A stretch of 64,000 nt of DNA from UBA11222 sp049323435 (GCA_049323435.1 JBMOMX010000031.1:1-64000), one strand, 5' to 3'; shown: positions 44,150-54,830, counted from the first letter of the stretch. Numbers and translations: made by a program. The notes: generated from the letters alone by a model not told the origin.

Positions 44150-45364
44150 GTGGCGTCAGCCAGTGAACTGATCACGCAGCTATATACCGGATATTTCGAC
44201 CGCGCGCCGGATCCTGCGGGGTTGAATTATTGGATAAGCCAGTTCAATGCAGGCCTGAGTCTGCTGGAAATTGCGCAAAGCTTTTCAGTGCAGGCTGAAA
44301 CCAGGTCTTCCTATAGTTTTCTGGCCGTACCCAGCGTGGGTTCGGCGGATGGCTTTCTCGATTCGGTATACCGCAATCTGTTCAACCGCACCATTGACGC
44401 AGAGGGGCTGAATTACTGGAAGGGTGAACTGGCCGCCGGCAAGCAGGTCGGGCGGGTCATTGTTGATATAATCAGCGGCGCCCAGGGCGCGGACAAAATC
44501 ATCGTCGATAACAAGACCATTGTTGGACAGTTTTATGTGACCCGCCTGGCTGATACACCGGGGGAAACTTTCCACCTGAACGAGGCGCGCCAGGTTCTGG
44601 ATGGGGTGAATGCGAGCGCGGCATCGGTACTGTCGGCGCAGGCGCTGACCACGAGCCTGCTGACCAGCAGTCTGACCCTGAACTTTAATGACTCAAGCGG
44701 CGTGCTGGCGCCGTTTGAGGCAGCCATGCGGCAGAGCATACATGTGGCCTGGAGTTTGTGGGAGGTGCATTTTACCCGCACCGCGCCGATCGAGATCGAG
44801 GTGAACATGATGCCAAGCGCCCCCAGCACCCTGGCTTCGGCGCGATCTTTTGTCACCAAGACCACAGGCGAGATGTTTCAGGGCAAAAGTGTGTTGCAGG
44901 TCGGGGTGGGTTTTGAACTGGCGACGGGCACGGATCCGAATGGCGCCGCGCCAGATGGCGAAATCAGCCTGGGTTCAGATCTTTCCCGCTTTGTGTTTCG
45001 CACCGCGTTAAGCGAGCCAATTCCGCGCGACAAATTTGACGCCATTTCAATATTTGCGCATGAAATCGGCCATATCCTCGGCTTTAACGCCAACCCCTCA
45101 CTTTCGGGCAGTTTTATCGGGTCCTTTGAGCGCTTTATTACCACGGGCGTTACGTCTTTCAATGGGCCAAGTGCGATGGCCGCCAATGGCGGCGTGCCTG
45201 TGCTGCTTGATCCCAACAGCCTGTCGCATCTGGCGGATGCAACCGACTTGATGGCTGCCCGTATCACTAACGGACAGGAAAGACTGGTGGAGCCGCTGCA
45301 TATCGCCATCCTGCAGGATACCGGCCTGCCCGTGACGCTGCTGGGCGTTGACACGCTGGTCTGA
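44150..45364 (+). CDS. DUF4214 / HExxH metallopeptidase-like protein (tandem copy 1)
   Basis: 404 residues with no Sec signal peptide. Residues about 1-130 are DUF4214-type repeats (ELITQLYTGYFDRAPDPAGL; NLFNRTIDAEGLNYWKGEL). The C-terminal part has a metallopeptidase-like site, FAHEIGHILGF, with H304, E305 and H308; no third histidine follows in the usual HExxHxxGxxH spacing. GTG at 44150 is used as the start because it aligns exactly with the ATG of the paralogue at 45746. DUF4214 proteins are often exported by type I systems; the role is unknown. Confidence 0.82.
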   Translation: MASASELITQLYTGYFDRAPDPAGLNYWISQFNAGLSLLEIAQSFSVQAETRSSYSFLAVPSVGSADGFLDSVYRNLFNRTIDAEGLNYWKGELAAGKQVGRVIVDIISGAQGADKIIVDNKTIVGQFYVTRLADTPGETFHLNEARQVLDGVNASAASVLSAQALTTSLLTSSLTLNFNDSSGVLAPFEAAMRQSIHVAWSLWEVHFTRTAPIEIEVNMMPSAPSTLASARSFVTKTTGEMFQGKSVLQVGVGFELATGTDPNGAAPDGEISLGSDLSRFVFRTALSEPIPRDKFDAISIFAHEIGHILGFNANPSLSGSFIGSFERFITTGVTSFNGPSAMAANGGVPVLLDPNSLSHLADATDLMAARITNGQERLVEPLHIAILQDTGLPVTLLGVDTLV

Positions 45365-45375
45365 TCGGCCAAGGC

Positions 45376-45403
45376 CCCAGGCGGGGGTTGGTTCCCGCCT
45401 GGG
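45376..45403 (+). other. GC-rich hairpin downstream of metallopeptidase copy 1
   Basis: Perfect 10-bp arms CCCAGGCGGG / CCCGCCTGGG around an 8-base loop, 12 bp after the stop codon. It lacks a T tract, so it may be an mRNA-stabilising or weak terminating structure and not a classical intrinsic terminator. Confidence 0.5.
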
Positions 45404-45700
45404 ATATGAAATCAATCAAGCGATGACGTCGCCTGCAAATGTGAAGCCTGAGGCTCAGGTCAGCATCATAAAAAGACTTTGGGCGACTGTGCCTGGTACG
45501 GGCACGGGCTGTCATCACCAGGATTAGGTATGCGCGCCAAAAAATTCAGGCTTTTTTAATTTTTTTTGTTAACCAAAAATAAGTAATAATTATCACTTTG
45601 GATGAGAAAATTAAATACATATTCATGTATAATCTATAATTAACCATTAATACGTGTTTACTATAAGTATTTAAATCGTTTAACTCAATATAAATACAGG

Positions 45701-45706
45701 TATACT
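45701..45706 (+). promoter_or_regulatory. Candidate -10 element for metallopeptidase copy 2
   Basis: TATACT lies 40 bp upstream of the start codon within the AT-rich leader; another -10-like TATAAT is at 45628-45633. No good -35 box pairs with either, so this is tentative. Confidence 0.25.
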
Positions 45707-45745
45707 ATCATATCCACTCCCGAAAAACTCGGATGAGTGTGATAT

Positions 45746-46981
45746 ATGGCTGTACAGAATGCGCTGATAACGCAGATTTACATCGGATATTTCAATCGCG
45801 CCCCGGATCCGGCGGGATTGAATTACTGGGCAGGTCAATTGCAGTCGGGCGTCTCAGTCGTGGCGATAGCCGGCAGTTTTGCCAGTCAGGCCGAAGCCGT
45901 AACGAGCTATGCCTATCTTGCCAACCCGGCAAGCGGGGCGGACGACTTTCTAGCCTCGATCTACGATAATCTGTTTGACCGTGCCCCCGACGCCGCCGGC
46001 CTGGCCTACTGGAAGGGCGAACTGGCCGCCGGCAAGCCGGTCGGACGTATGATCGTGGACATTATCAGCGGCGCGCAGGGCAATGATAAAACAGTCATCG
46101 ATAACAAGGTCACGGCCGCGCAGAACTATGTTGATTTGCTGAGCGGCGGCAGTGGCGCCAGCTTCACCTATGGCGATGCGCGCCGTGTGGTGGCGGATAC
46201 AGGCGCGTCCGCCGGTTCCGTGGTGCAGGTGCAGGAATTGCTCCAGAAGCTGGGTGTGGGTAACGGGCTCAGCATTTCCATTCTGGACAGTGGCGGCACT
46301 CTGGCGCCTTATGAGAGTGGCATCCGTCAAAGCCTGGCGGCGGCCTGGGATATGTGGGCGGCGCATTTTACCCGAACGGCCCCCATTGAGATTGAAGTTA
46401 AATATCAGGCCAGTTCGCCGGGCGTGCTCGCCTTTGCGGGCTCCCTGACGGAGGTGTCAACGGGGGAAATCCTGGACGGCCGCCGGGTGACCCAGAGCGG
46501 CGTGGGCGTGGAGCTGATAACCGGGCGCGATCCTAATGGCGCAACGCCGGATGCGCGGATCACCATCGCCGCCGATCCGTCGCGTCTTGTGTTCCGGGAT
46601 TCGGCTGACGATCCGCTGCCGCGCGACAAATTCGACGCCCTGTCCATTTTCGCCCATGAACTGGGGCATGTGCTGGGCTTTCGCAGCAATCTCGACAGCA
46701 GCGGGCGGCCCATCCAGCCCGGCTTTCTGACCAATTATGATAAATTTGTCAGCGGAACTTCGGCAAACAGCCTGAAATTCGGCGGCGGGTATGCGATAGG
46801 GGCTAATGGCGGGACAATATCTCTCGCCACCACCGGTCCGGCGCATCTCGACATGCGTGGCGATCTGATGGCCAGTTCGATTGGGTCTGGGCAGATAAAA
46901 ACCGTTGGTGTACTGGATGTGGCGGTTTTGAAGGATCTCGGACTGCCCGTGTCGCTTGATCTTTTTGGCGGGCTTGCCTGA
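45746..46981 (+). CDS. DUF4214 / HExxH metallopeptidase-like protein (tandem copy 2)
   Basis: 411 residues, a paralogue of the gene at 44150 along its whole length. DUF4214 blocks LITQIYIGYFNRAPDPAGL and NLFDRAPDAAGLAYWKGEL are followed by a middle domain and the site FAHELGHVLGF with H304, E305 and H308 at the same residue numbers as copy 1. It has a longer loop after the active site (about residues 312-345). It has no signal peptide. The different leader suggests separate regulation from copy 1. Confidence 0.82.
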   Translation: MAVQNALITQIYIGYFNRAPDPAGLNYWAGQLQSGVSVVAIAGSFASQAEAVTSYAYLANPASGADDFLASIYDNLFDRAPDAAGLAYWKGELAAGKPVGRMIVDIISGAQGNDKTVIDNKVTAAQNYVDLLSGGSGASFTYGDARRVVADTGASAGSVVQVQELLQKLGVGNGLSISILDSGGTLAPYESGIRQSLAAAWDMWAAHFTRTAPIEIEVKYQASSPGVLAFAGSLTEVSTGEILDGRRVTQSGVGVELITGRDPNGATPDARITIAADPSRLVFRDSADDPLPRDKFDALSIFAHELGHVLGFRSNLDSSGRPIQPGFLTNYDKFVSGTSANSLKFGGGYAIGANGGTISLATTGPAHLDMRGDLMASSIGSGQIKTVGVLDVAVLKDLGLPVSLDLFGGLA

Positions 46982-47047
46982 AGGTTTGCTTGTTTCTCAG
47001 CCTATGTTAGTCTGCACTCCCGTCCAAACAGCAGGAGAGGCAGCGCC

Positions 47048-47443
47048 ATGGGAAATACCGCCATCGTGAAGGATTTTATCGCCGCTTGGGAGGCCCAGGA
47101 TCTGGACAAGGTCATGGGTTTTTTTACTGACGATGCCATTTGGCATAATATACCGATGCCGGTGGTCAAGGGCGTTGCGGATATCCGCAAGGCGATTGCC
47201 GGATTTATCACTATGGGCGATAAGGTCGAATTTGAAGTCATGCATATTGCAGAATCGCCATCCGGCGCCGTAATGACAGAGCGCGTGGACAAATTCCGGA
47301 TCAATGGCCAGTGGCTTGCGCTTCCCGTAATGGGGACGTTCGAGATCAAAAACGGCAGGATCGCCCAATGGCGCGATTATTTCGACCTTGAGCAGTTCCA
47401 GAGCCAGATGGCGCTGATCAATAACAGGAAAGTTGCTGAATAA
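47048..47443 (+). CDS. SnoaL/NTF2-like protein, limonene-epoxide-hydrolase type
   Basis: 131 residues of cone-shaped alpha+beta barrel type. The N-terminal helix VKDFIAAWEAQDLDKVMGFF, then TDDAIWHNIPMPVVKGVADI, and a C-terminal FEIKNGRIAQWRDYFDLEQF match the LEH/SnoaL group. The usual Asp/Arg positions of limonene-1,2-epoxide hydrolase are plausible (RVDKFRI; WRDYFD), but activity cannot be asserted. AGGAGAGG lies 10 bp before the ATG and supports the start. Confidence 0.82.
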   Translation: MGNTAIVKDFIAAWEAQDLDKVMGFFTDDAIWHNIPMPVVKGVADIRKAIAGFITMGDKVEFEVMHIAESPSGAVMTERVDKFRINGQWLALPVMGTFEIKNGRIAQWRDYFDLEQFQSQMALINNRKVAE

Positions 47444-47466
47444 AAGATCATCAGTAAAAGGATTAA

Positions 47467-47781
47467 ATGGCGATGCTGGCCAGAATATACCGGCCCTCTA
47501 AAAATGCGATGCAATCGGGCCAGGCAGGCGCCCAGGAATGGGTGCTTGAATATGAGGCGGAAGCCGCCAAAAAAATTGATCCGCTGATGGGCTGGACCGG
47601 CGCATCTGATATGCGCAGCAGCGAGCTCCGTTTGCGTTTCGACAGTTGCGAGGCCGCCATCGCTTTTGCGGTCAAGCATGGGCTGGCCTATCAGCTTGTT
47701 ACGCCGCGCAGACAAAAAAGGGTGCTTAAGGCCTATTCGGATAATTTCCGGTATGATCGCACCGCGCCCTGGACGCATTGA
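47467..47781 (+). CDS. NADH:ubiquinone oxidoreductase accessory subunit (NDUFS4-like, ETC complex I)
   Basis: 104 residues resembling the 18-kDa NDUFS4 accessory subunit that alphaproteobacteria share with mitochondria. Visible are ARIYRPSKNAMQSG, a WVLEYE strand, DPLMGWTGASDMRSSELRLRF, and the C-terminal PRRQKRVLKAYSDNFRYDR. It probably sits on the peripheral arm of complex I. The nuo genes are not nearby. tRNA-Arg follows after 31 bp. Confidence 0.9.
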   Translation: MAMLARIYRPSKNAMQSGQAGAQEWVLEYEAEAAKKIDPLMGWTGASDMRSSELRLRFDSCEAAIAFAVKHGLAYQLVTPRRQKRVLKAYSDNFRYDRTAPWTH

Positions 47782-47812
47782 AACCGGTATTAATCCGCCA
47801 ATGCACTAGCAG

Positions 47813-47889
47813 GTGCCCGTAGCTCAGCTGGATAGAGCACAAGCCTTCTAAGCTTGGGGTCGCAGGTTCGAATCCTGCCGGGCACGCCA
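47813..47889 (+). tRNA. tRNA-Arg (anticodon TCT)
   Basis: A 77-nt cloverleaf: acceptor GTGCCCG/CGGGCAC, D arm GCTC...GAGC, anticodon arm CAAGC-CTTCTAA-GCTTG giving anticodon TCT, T arm GCAGG-TTCGAAT-CCTGC and an encoded GCCA 3' end. It reads AGA/AGG codons, which are rare in this GC-rich sequence. A run of six T (47893-47898) follows and may terminate transcription. Confidence 0.97.
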
Positions 47890-47953
47890 TCATTTTTTCT
47901 GACAAAGACTGCTGAAATATTTTAATCAGGAATAGCGGCAAATCGGGATATGC

Positions 47954-49456
47954 ATGCAGGAAACCCCCAGGTTAAACCGGCGGATAAGATTTTCATATTC
48001 GGTTGGACGGACGGCCGAAGGTATCAAATCCAGGGCGTTTGAATTTTTCCTGTTTTTCTATTATGTACAGGTGCTGGGCCTTAGCGGCAGTCTGGCGGGA
48101 TTGGCTGTCGGTCTGGCGCTGATATTTGACAGCTTCATTGATCCCATGATCGGGTCATATTCGGATAATCTGCAATCAAAATATGGCCGCCGCCACCCGC
48201 TGATGCTGGCCTCTGTTCTTCCCCTGGGGCTGAGTTTTTATTTTCTGTTCTCGCCGCCGGATGATATGGGCCCTGTGGGGCTATTTTTTTGGCTTTTGGT
48301 TTTGTCTGTTCTGGCGCGCGCCAGCATCGCCCTGTTTCAGGTGCCGCATCTGGCGCTTGGGGCGGAACTGACCGATCATTATACGGAACGAAGTGCGATT
48401 GTAGTCCAGCGCACTATTTTCGCCGCTTTTGGTTCTGTATTCGCCATGCTGGTTGGACTTAATTTTTTTATGGCGCCGACGGAACAATTTCCAACTGGCC
48501 AGTTAAATCCGGATGCCTATTCACCTTTTGCGCTGGCTATGTCGTTGAGTATGGCCTTCGTCATTTTGTTCTGCTGTCACGGAACGCGCGGCATAATCCC
48601 GTCGCTGAAGCAAACCCGCAAAAGCGAATTTTCCGGCTCTCTGGCGCTGCGCTCCTATCAGGAATTTCTTGATGCGCTGCGCAACAAGTCGTTCCGTGCA
48701 TTATTTACCGGCATATTGCTGGTGGCCGTTGTGGGCGGTGTTCATTCCACGCTTGCACTGCATATGGCAACTTATTACTGGGAACTGTCTCAGGAGGAAA
48801 CTTCCGGATTTTTAATTGCAGCGGGCATGGGTTTTTTGGCGGGCCTGATAATTTTGCGCCGCGCGCATGAACGTTTTGACAAAAAGCATACTTTCGCCAC
48901 CGGAATGGCCCTGCTGGCGCTGTTAACAGCCATCGGGCCGGGATTGCGTGAGATAGGCCTGTTTCCGGGCAATGACCATCCGGCACTGTTTCCGCTGCTG
49001 CTGGTGCTTGTCGCCATCGCCACTTTTTTTGGCGCACTGGCGGGCGTCAGCGGCGGGTCGATGATGGCCGATATTGCGGATGAACACGAACTGACGCATG
49101 GCCGCAGGCAGGAAGGCATATTCTTTTCTGCGGCTTCTTTTGCAGGCAAGGCGGCGGGCGGCGCCGGGCATATCATCGCAGGCGTCGTGATTGATATTAT
49201 TGGTTTTCCGTCAAATGCCGCAGTGGGCACTATTTCACCGGAAAATCTGACACAGCTTGGCCTGATGAATGGCCCGCTGATGGCGGTGATCATGGCGTTC
49301 GGCGTGGTCTATTTCATGCGCTACGAATTGTCGCATGAGCGCCATGCGCAGATAATGCAGAGCCTGCGTGAACGCAGCGCCCTTGCAGGCGCCAGCCCCG
49401 GTCCGGATGGCCCCCCTAATCAAACTTTGAAAAATCCGCCGGGCGGCGTTCATTGA
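47954..49456 (+). CDS. MFS/GPH-type (MelB-like) sugar or glycoside:cation symporter
   Basis: 500 residues with about 12 membrane segments. The N-terminus FSYSVGRTAEGIKSRAFEFF and the segment FDSFIDPMIGSYSDNLQSKYGRR follow the GPH pattern (the Asp in DPMIG is a typical cation-site position). A second family block is GSMMADIADEHELTHGRRQEG. The transported solute is not predictable. The last 41 bp of the gene overlap the 3' end of the convergent enoyl-CoA hydratase gene; the tail (about 20 residues) is hydrophilic and low-complexity. Confidence 0.87.
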   Translation: MQETPRLNRRIRFSYSVGRTAEGIKSRAFEFFLFFYYVQVLGLSGSLAGLAVGLALIFDSFIDPMIGSYSDNLQSKYGRRHPLMLASVLPLGLSFYFLFSPPDDMGPVGLFFWLLVLSVLARASIALFQVPHLALGAELTDHYTERSAIVVQRTIFAAFGSVFAMLVGLNFFMAPTEQFPTGQLNPDAYSPFALAMSLSMAFVILFCCHGTRGIIPSLKQTRKSEFSGSLALRSYQEFLDALRNKSFRALFTGILLVAVVGGVHSTLALHMATYYWELSQEETSGFLIAAGMGFLAGLIILRRAHERFDKKHTFATGMALLALLTAIGPGLREIGLFPGNDHPALFPLLLVLVAIATFFGALAGVSGGSMMADIADEHELTHGRRQEGIFFSAASFAGKAAGGAGHIIAGVVIDIIGFPSNAAVGTISPENLTQLGLMNGPLMAVIMAFGVVYFMRYELSHERHAQIMQSLRERSALAGASPGPDGPPNQTLKNPPGGVH

Positions 49457-50207
49457 ACGCTTTCATGGCCTCTTTTGATTCGGGTGTGCGCAGTTGCGCA
49501 TCGAAGGTGCGCCCCTCTTCGCGGATGACATTCTCCAGCAGGGCGCCATTTTCGCGGACCAGGCGTTTTGTCTCGCGCAGCGCACTGGGCGCTTTTGCGG
49601 CCAGCCTGGCCGCAATCGCCATCACTTCCGGCATCAATTGACTGGCAGGAAAAACTCCGTTCACAAAGCCTAATTCCTGCGCCCTTTGGACATTGAACTG
49701 TTCCCCGAGCATGAACAGTTCCATCGCCCGCATTCTTCCGATCATATTGGGGATCAGCAGCGACGAGCCGGCCTCAGGAACAGCACCGAGATTGACGAAT
49801 GGCATGCCAAAGCGCGCAGTATCGGCGGCGTAAACCAGATCGCAATGCATCAGCATGGTTACGCCAATGCCGATCGCCATGCCATTGACTGCGGCAATCA
49901 CCGGCTTTTGCGCCGCCATCAGCGCCGCCAGAAATGCCGGGAAGGGTGCTTGCCCCTGGGTCAGCGATTTTTCACCCTTGGGCGCATTAGAGGTGATGAC
50001 AAAATCACCAATATCATTGCCTGCGGTGAAACTGTCACCGCTGCCGGTCAGTATGGTGACGCGCACATTCCTGTCGGTCTGGGCGCTTTTCAGGGCGTCA
50101 GCAAGCGCCAGATACATTTCCGGCGAAAGGGCATTCTTCTTGGCGGGCCGGTTCAAACGGATGGTCTGAATATAGGCCTCACGATGATCTTCGATATGCG
50201 CAGTCAT
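49416..50207 (-). CDS. Enoyl-CoA hydratase/isomerase family protein
   Basis: 263-residue crotonase-fold enzyme acting on CoA thioesters, probably in fatty-acid or similar oxidation. The oxyanion-hole segments are FTAGNDIGDFV (residues about 60-70) and AVNGMAIGIGVTMLMHCDLV. The E residue used by classical hydratases at the second site is replaced in this PFVNLGAVPEAGSSLL context, where E is present (PEAG). It ends within the 3' end of the MFS gene (41-bp tail-to-tail overlap). Confidence 0.9.
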   Translation of the reverse strand: MTAHIEDHREAYIQTIRLNRPAKKNALSPEMYLALADALKSAQTDRNVRVTILTGSGDSFTAGNDIGDFVITSNAPKGEKSLTQGQAPFPAFLAALMAAQKPVIAAVNGMAIGIGVTMLMHCDLVYAADTARFGMPFVNLGAVPEAGSSLLIPNMIGRMRAMELFMLGEQFNVQRAQELGFVNGVFPASQLMPEVMAIAARLAAKAPSALRETKRLVRENGALLENVIREEGRTFDAQLRTPESKEAMKAFNERRPADFSKFD

Positions 50208-50444
50208 TTGTCTATCGCTCCCTGATGGCCGAAACAGCCTGCTCAGACTGCTTTGTATAATGGCGTGTCCAGACCTGCCTATCCAGAATTATTTGGAATT
50301 TATCCCGCTTTGTTGAAAACAATCTTGTATGCAGCGTCTGCGGATTTTTTCGCTGGACGGCGTTGCTGCAAACCTGTTGGCATGCTTCAGCAATATGTGG
50401 GAACATACCAGCTAGCCTTATATTGATCTTGTGAAAGTTTTTTT

Positions 50445-51461
50445 ATGTACTTAACTTCTTGTTTGCGGCCCCTTATATGCCTGCTGGGCCTGTTCGGCCT
50501 GGCCGTGTCACAGTCAGCCGCCGCCGTGGCTGCGGCTGCGATTGAAATTCAGAGCGGCACGCACATTCTGGATAGCGAAGATCCCGCGCGCACTGAATTT
50601 GGCGCGCTGATTTACCTGTCCGGCATTACGATGCGCAGCGATCATGAAGCGTTTGGCGGTCTGTCCGGCTTGCAGATCAGCCAGGATGGCCGCCATCTGC
50701 TTGCGGTAAGCGACAAGGGAAACTGGCTGGCGGCGGAACTTGTTTATGACAAGCAACGGTTGAAGGGGCTGCGCGGCGCAACAATTTCGCCGCTACTGGG
50801 GCGTGACGGCCGTGCGCTGATGGGAAGAGCCAATATTGACGCGGAAGCCATCACGCTGGAACAGCCCGGCAATCTGGCGGGTCCGGCTTATGTCTCCTTT
50901 GAGGGCGCGCATCGGATATCCCTGTATCGGGAAGGTGTGGCGGCGCGGCCTGCGCCAGAGCCCATGACTTTAGCCATGCCCAGGGAACTGATGCAGGCGC
51001 CCGCCAACAAGGGACTGGAAGCCCTGGCGCGGCGCGCGGATGGCGTGCTTGTGGCGCTGACAGAGGAATGGCTCGATGCAGCGGGAAATCATATTGGCTG
51101 GCTGCTGGGGGGTGCGAAAACCGAAAAGCTTTTTCTGCGCCGGGAACGGGATTTCTCACCCACGGATCTGGCCTTTCTGCCGGATGGCGATCTGCTGATA
51201 TTGGAGCGGCGTTATACGGTGATGGGCGGGCCGGGGATGCAGATCAGGCGGATCAAGGCGGACAGGCTGATACCGGACGCCGTGCTGGACGGGGAGGTGT
51301 TGATCAACCTGACGGCGCGCTATGGCATTGATAATTTTGAAGGGCTGGCCGTGCGGACAGATACCGGGGGCGACAGCATCATTTATCTGATGTCAGATAA
51401 TAATTTCAGCTCAAGGCAGAAAAACCTTCTGCTGATGTTCAAGCTGAAGCAGAAGCCGTAG
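50445..51461 (+). CDS. Secreted esterase-like/phytase-family protein
   Basis: 338 residues with an N-terminal signal peptide (about residues 1-30, LICLLGLFGLAVSQSAAAVAA). The rest fits the phytase-like beta-propeller family (PF13449, 'esterase-like activity of phytase'): GLSGLQISQDGRHLLAVSDKGN, NKGLEALARRADG, FSPTDLAFLPDGDLLILERR and DNFEGLAVRTDTGG. Probably periplasmic; substrate unknown. The last 23 bp overlap the convergent rpmB gene. Confidence 0.85.
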   Translation: MYLTSCLRPLICLLGLFGLAVSQSAAAVAAAAIEIQSGTHILDSEDPARTEFGALIYLSGITMRSDHEAFGGLSGLQISQDGRHLLAVSDKGNWLAAELVYDKQRLKGLRGATISPLLGRDGRALMGRANIDAEAITLEQPGNLAGPAYVSFEGAHRISLYREGVAARPAPEPMTLAMPRELMQAPANKGLEALARRADGVLVALTEEWLDAAGNHIGWLLGGAKTEKLFLRRERDFSPTDLAFLPDGDLLILERRYTVMGGPGMQIRRIKADRLIPDAVLDGEVLINLTARYGIDNFEGLAVRTDTGGDSIIYLMSDNNFSSRQKNLLLMFKLKQKP

Positions 51462-51741
51462 CCGCGCGGCGCGCCGCGATCTGCCGCTTAAGGCGCTGGG
51501 CGCGCAGCGACATATTGGCCGCATCCGCCTTCATCAGATAGGCGTCCAGGCCGCCATTATGATCGACCGAGCGCAGTGTGCTGGCGCAAATCCGCAGGCG
51601 TACACCCTGGCCCATGGCATCGCTAGTCAGCGTTACATTCACCAGATTCGGCAAATAGCGCCGCCGCGTCTTATTGTTCGCGTGGCTGACATTATTGCCG
51701 GTCATAACGCCGGTGCCGGTAAGTTCACAGCGTCTGGCCAT
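51439..51741 (-). CDS. rpmB: 50S ribosomal protein L28
   Basis: 100 residues, basic. The L28 signature ARRCELTGTGVMTGNNVSHA is at the N-terminus, followed by NKTRRRYLPNL and the C-terminal RICASTLRSVDHNGGLDAYL, as in alphaproteobacterial L28 (about 95-100). It stands alone on the minus strand, overlapping the end of the phytase-like gene by 23 bp. Confidence 0.97.
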   Translation of the reverse strand: MARRCELTGTGVMTGNNVSHANNKTRRRYLPNLVNVTLTSDAMGQGVRLRICASTLRSVDHNGGLDAYLMKADAANMSLRAQRLKRQIAARRAATASASA

Positions 51742-51881
51742 TGGTCGGTTCCTCGGGTGCAGCAGATAAAAAAGGCCCGGCAGGCGAGCCTGAATGAAGG
51801 GGGTACATAGCGTGTCAGTTAACGCCCGTCAAGCCGTTCTATTGCCTGATTTCATCTTTGACCAGTTGCCGAAGACAAAAA

Positions 51882-51898
51882 ACTGATATATTGTCAGT
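51882..51898. promoter_or_regulatory. Short dyad upstream of the flavin monooxygenase gene
   Basis: ACTGA (51882-51886) and TCAGT (51894-51898) form an inverted repeat around TATATTG, 48-64 bp before the start codon. It overlaps an AT-rich, -10-like segment and could be an operator. No cognate regulator gene is adjacent. Confidence 0.25.
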
Positions 51899-51945
51899 CA
51901 AAATACATTATCAGGGTTTCAGCCCGAATAAAGGAGTTAAGCAGC

Positions 51946-53817
<1,872 letters not shown>

Positions 53818-53831
53818 TCAAATTCGCCGCG

Positions 53832-54830
53832 CTAATTTTTGCTGCGAAACAGTTCCAGTATCTGTTGCGCAGCCTCGCTGGCGGGAAGTTTTCCCGCCAG
53901 CACCTGTTCTTCCAGTTTTGCGGCAAGGCGTGACGCTGCCGGATCCTGGTGCAGCATGTCGCGCAGCCCGTCATGCACCTCTGTCCACATCCAGGCGCGC
54001 GCCTGTGCGGCGCGGCGTTCGTCCAGTTCGCCAGTCTTGCCAAGCGCAGCGCGATAGGCGGTGATGGCGTTCCAGATTTCATCCATGCCCGCACCGGTCA
54101 ATGCCGAGCTTTGCAGCACCGGCACCTGCCAGTTCAGGGTCTTCGGCCGCATCAGATGCAGCGCTGCCTGATGTTCCGCCGCTGCGCGTCCGGCGGCTTT
54201 CAGAAATTCGCCATCCGCCTTGTTGACGATCACCATATCGGCCAGCTCCATAATGCCGCGCTTGATGCCCTGCAATTCATCGCCGCCGCCAGGCGACAGC
54301 AGCAGCACAAACATGTCCACCATATCGCAGACCTGGGTTTCCGACTGACCGACGCCGACGGTCTCGATAATCACCACATCATAGCCGGCGGCGTCGGCGG
54401 CCAGCATCGCCTCGCGCGTGCGCCGCGCCACCCCGCCCAATGCGCCGCTGGACGGGCTGGGCCGGATAAAGGCGTTGGGGTCGCGCGACAACAGCTCCAT
54501 GCGGGTCTTGTCACCCAGAATCGAACCACCCGAACGGGTGGACGAAGGGTCAACTGCCAGCACGGCAACCTTCAGCCCGCGTTTGGTCAGGAAGGTGCCG
54601 AAGGTTTCAATGAAGCTGGATTTGCCCACCCCTGGCGCGCCGGAAAAGCCGAGCCGGATCGCCTTGCCGGTGGCGGGCAGCAGGGTGCGCAACAAGGCCC
54701 CCGCCTTCGGCCGGTCGGCGGGACGCAGCGATTCGATCAGCGTGATGGCGCGCGCAAGTGCACGCCGGTCCCCGGCGATCACGCGGCCCGCCAGCTCTTT
54801 TATTTCTGCATCGCTGTGCTGTGTTGGCAT
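53832..54830 (-). CDS. meaB: Methylmalonyl-CoA mutase-associated GTPase MeaB
   Basis: 332-residue P-loop GTPase that guards and reloads B12 in methylmalonyl-CoA mutase. Motifs are Walker A FSGAPGVGKSSFIETFG, DPSSTRSGGSILGDKTRM, the IETVGVGQSE switch segment and NKAD for guanine specificity. The C-terminal dimerisation tail is present. No mutase gene is adjacent, although pccB/pccA, which feed the same pathway, lie 37 kb away in this window. Confidence 0.95.
   Translation of the reverse strand: MPTQHSDAEIKELAGRVIAGDRRALARAITLIESLRPADRPKAGALLRTLLPATGKAIRLGFSGAPGVGKSSFIETFGTFLTKRGLKVAVLAVDPSSTRSGGSILGDKTRMELLSRDPNAFIRPSPSSGALGGVARRTREAMLAADAAGYDVVIIETVGVGQSETQVCDMVDMFVLLLSPGGGDELQGIKRGIMELADMVIVNKADGEFLKAAGRAAAEHQAALHLMRPKTLNWQVPVLQSSALTGAGMDEIWNAITAYRAALGKTGELDERRAAQARAWMWTEVHDGLRDMLHQDPAASRLAAKLEEQVLAGKLPASEAAQQILELFRSKN

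Larger units (their letters stand above)
45365..45745. other. AT-rich non-coding region between the two metallopeptidase paralogues
   Basis: A 381-bp gap. It begins with a strong hairpin (45376-45403); from about 45538 to 45710 the composition is markedly AT-rich, with runs such as TTTTTTAATTTTTTTTG, unlike anywhere else in the window. No gene is supported. A promoter for the second paralogue is likely here, and the composition could also attract nucleoid silencing proteins. Confidence 0.6.

Noticed and set aside
45376..45403. Rho-independent terminator
   Set aside because: The hairpin is strong but not followed by a T run, so it was listed only as a hairpin.
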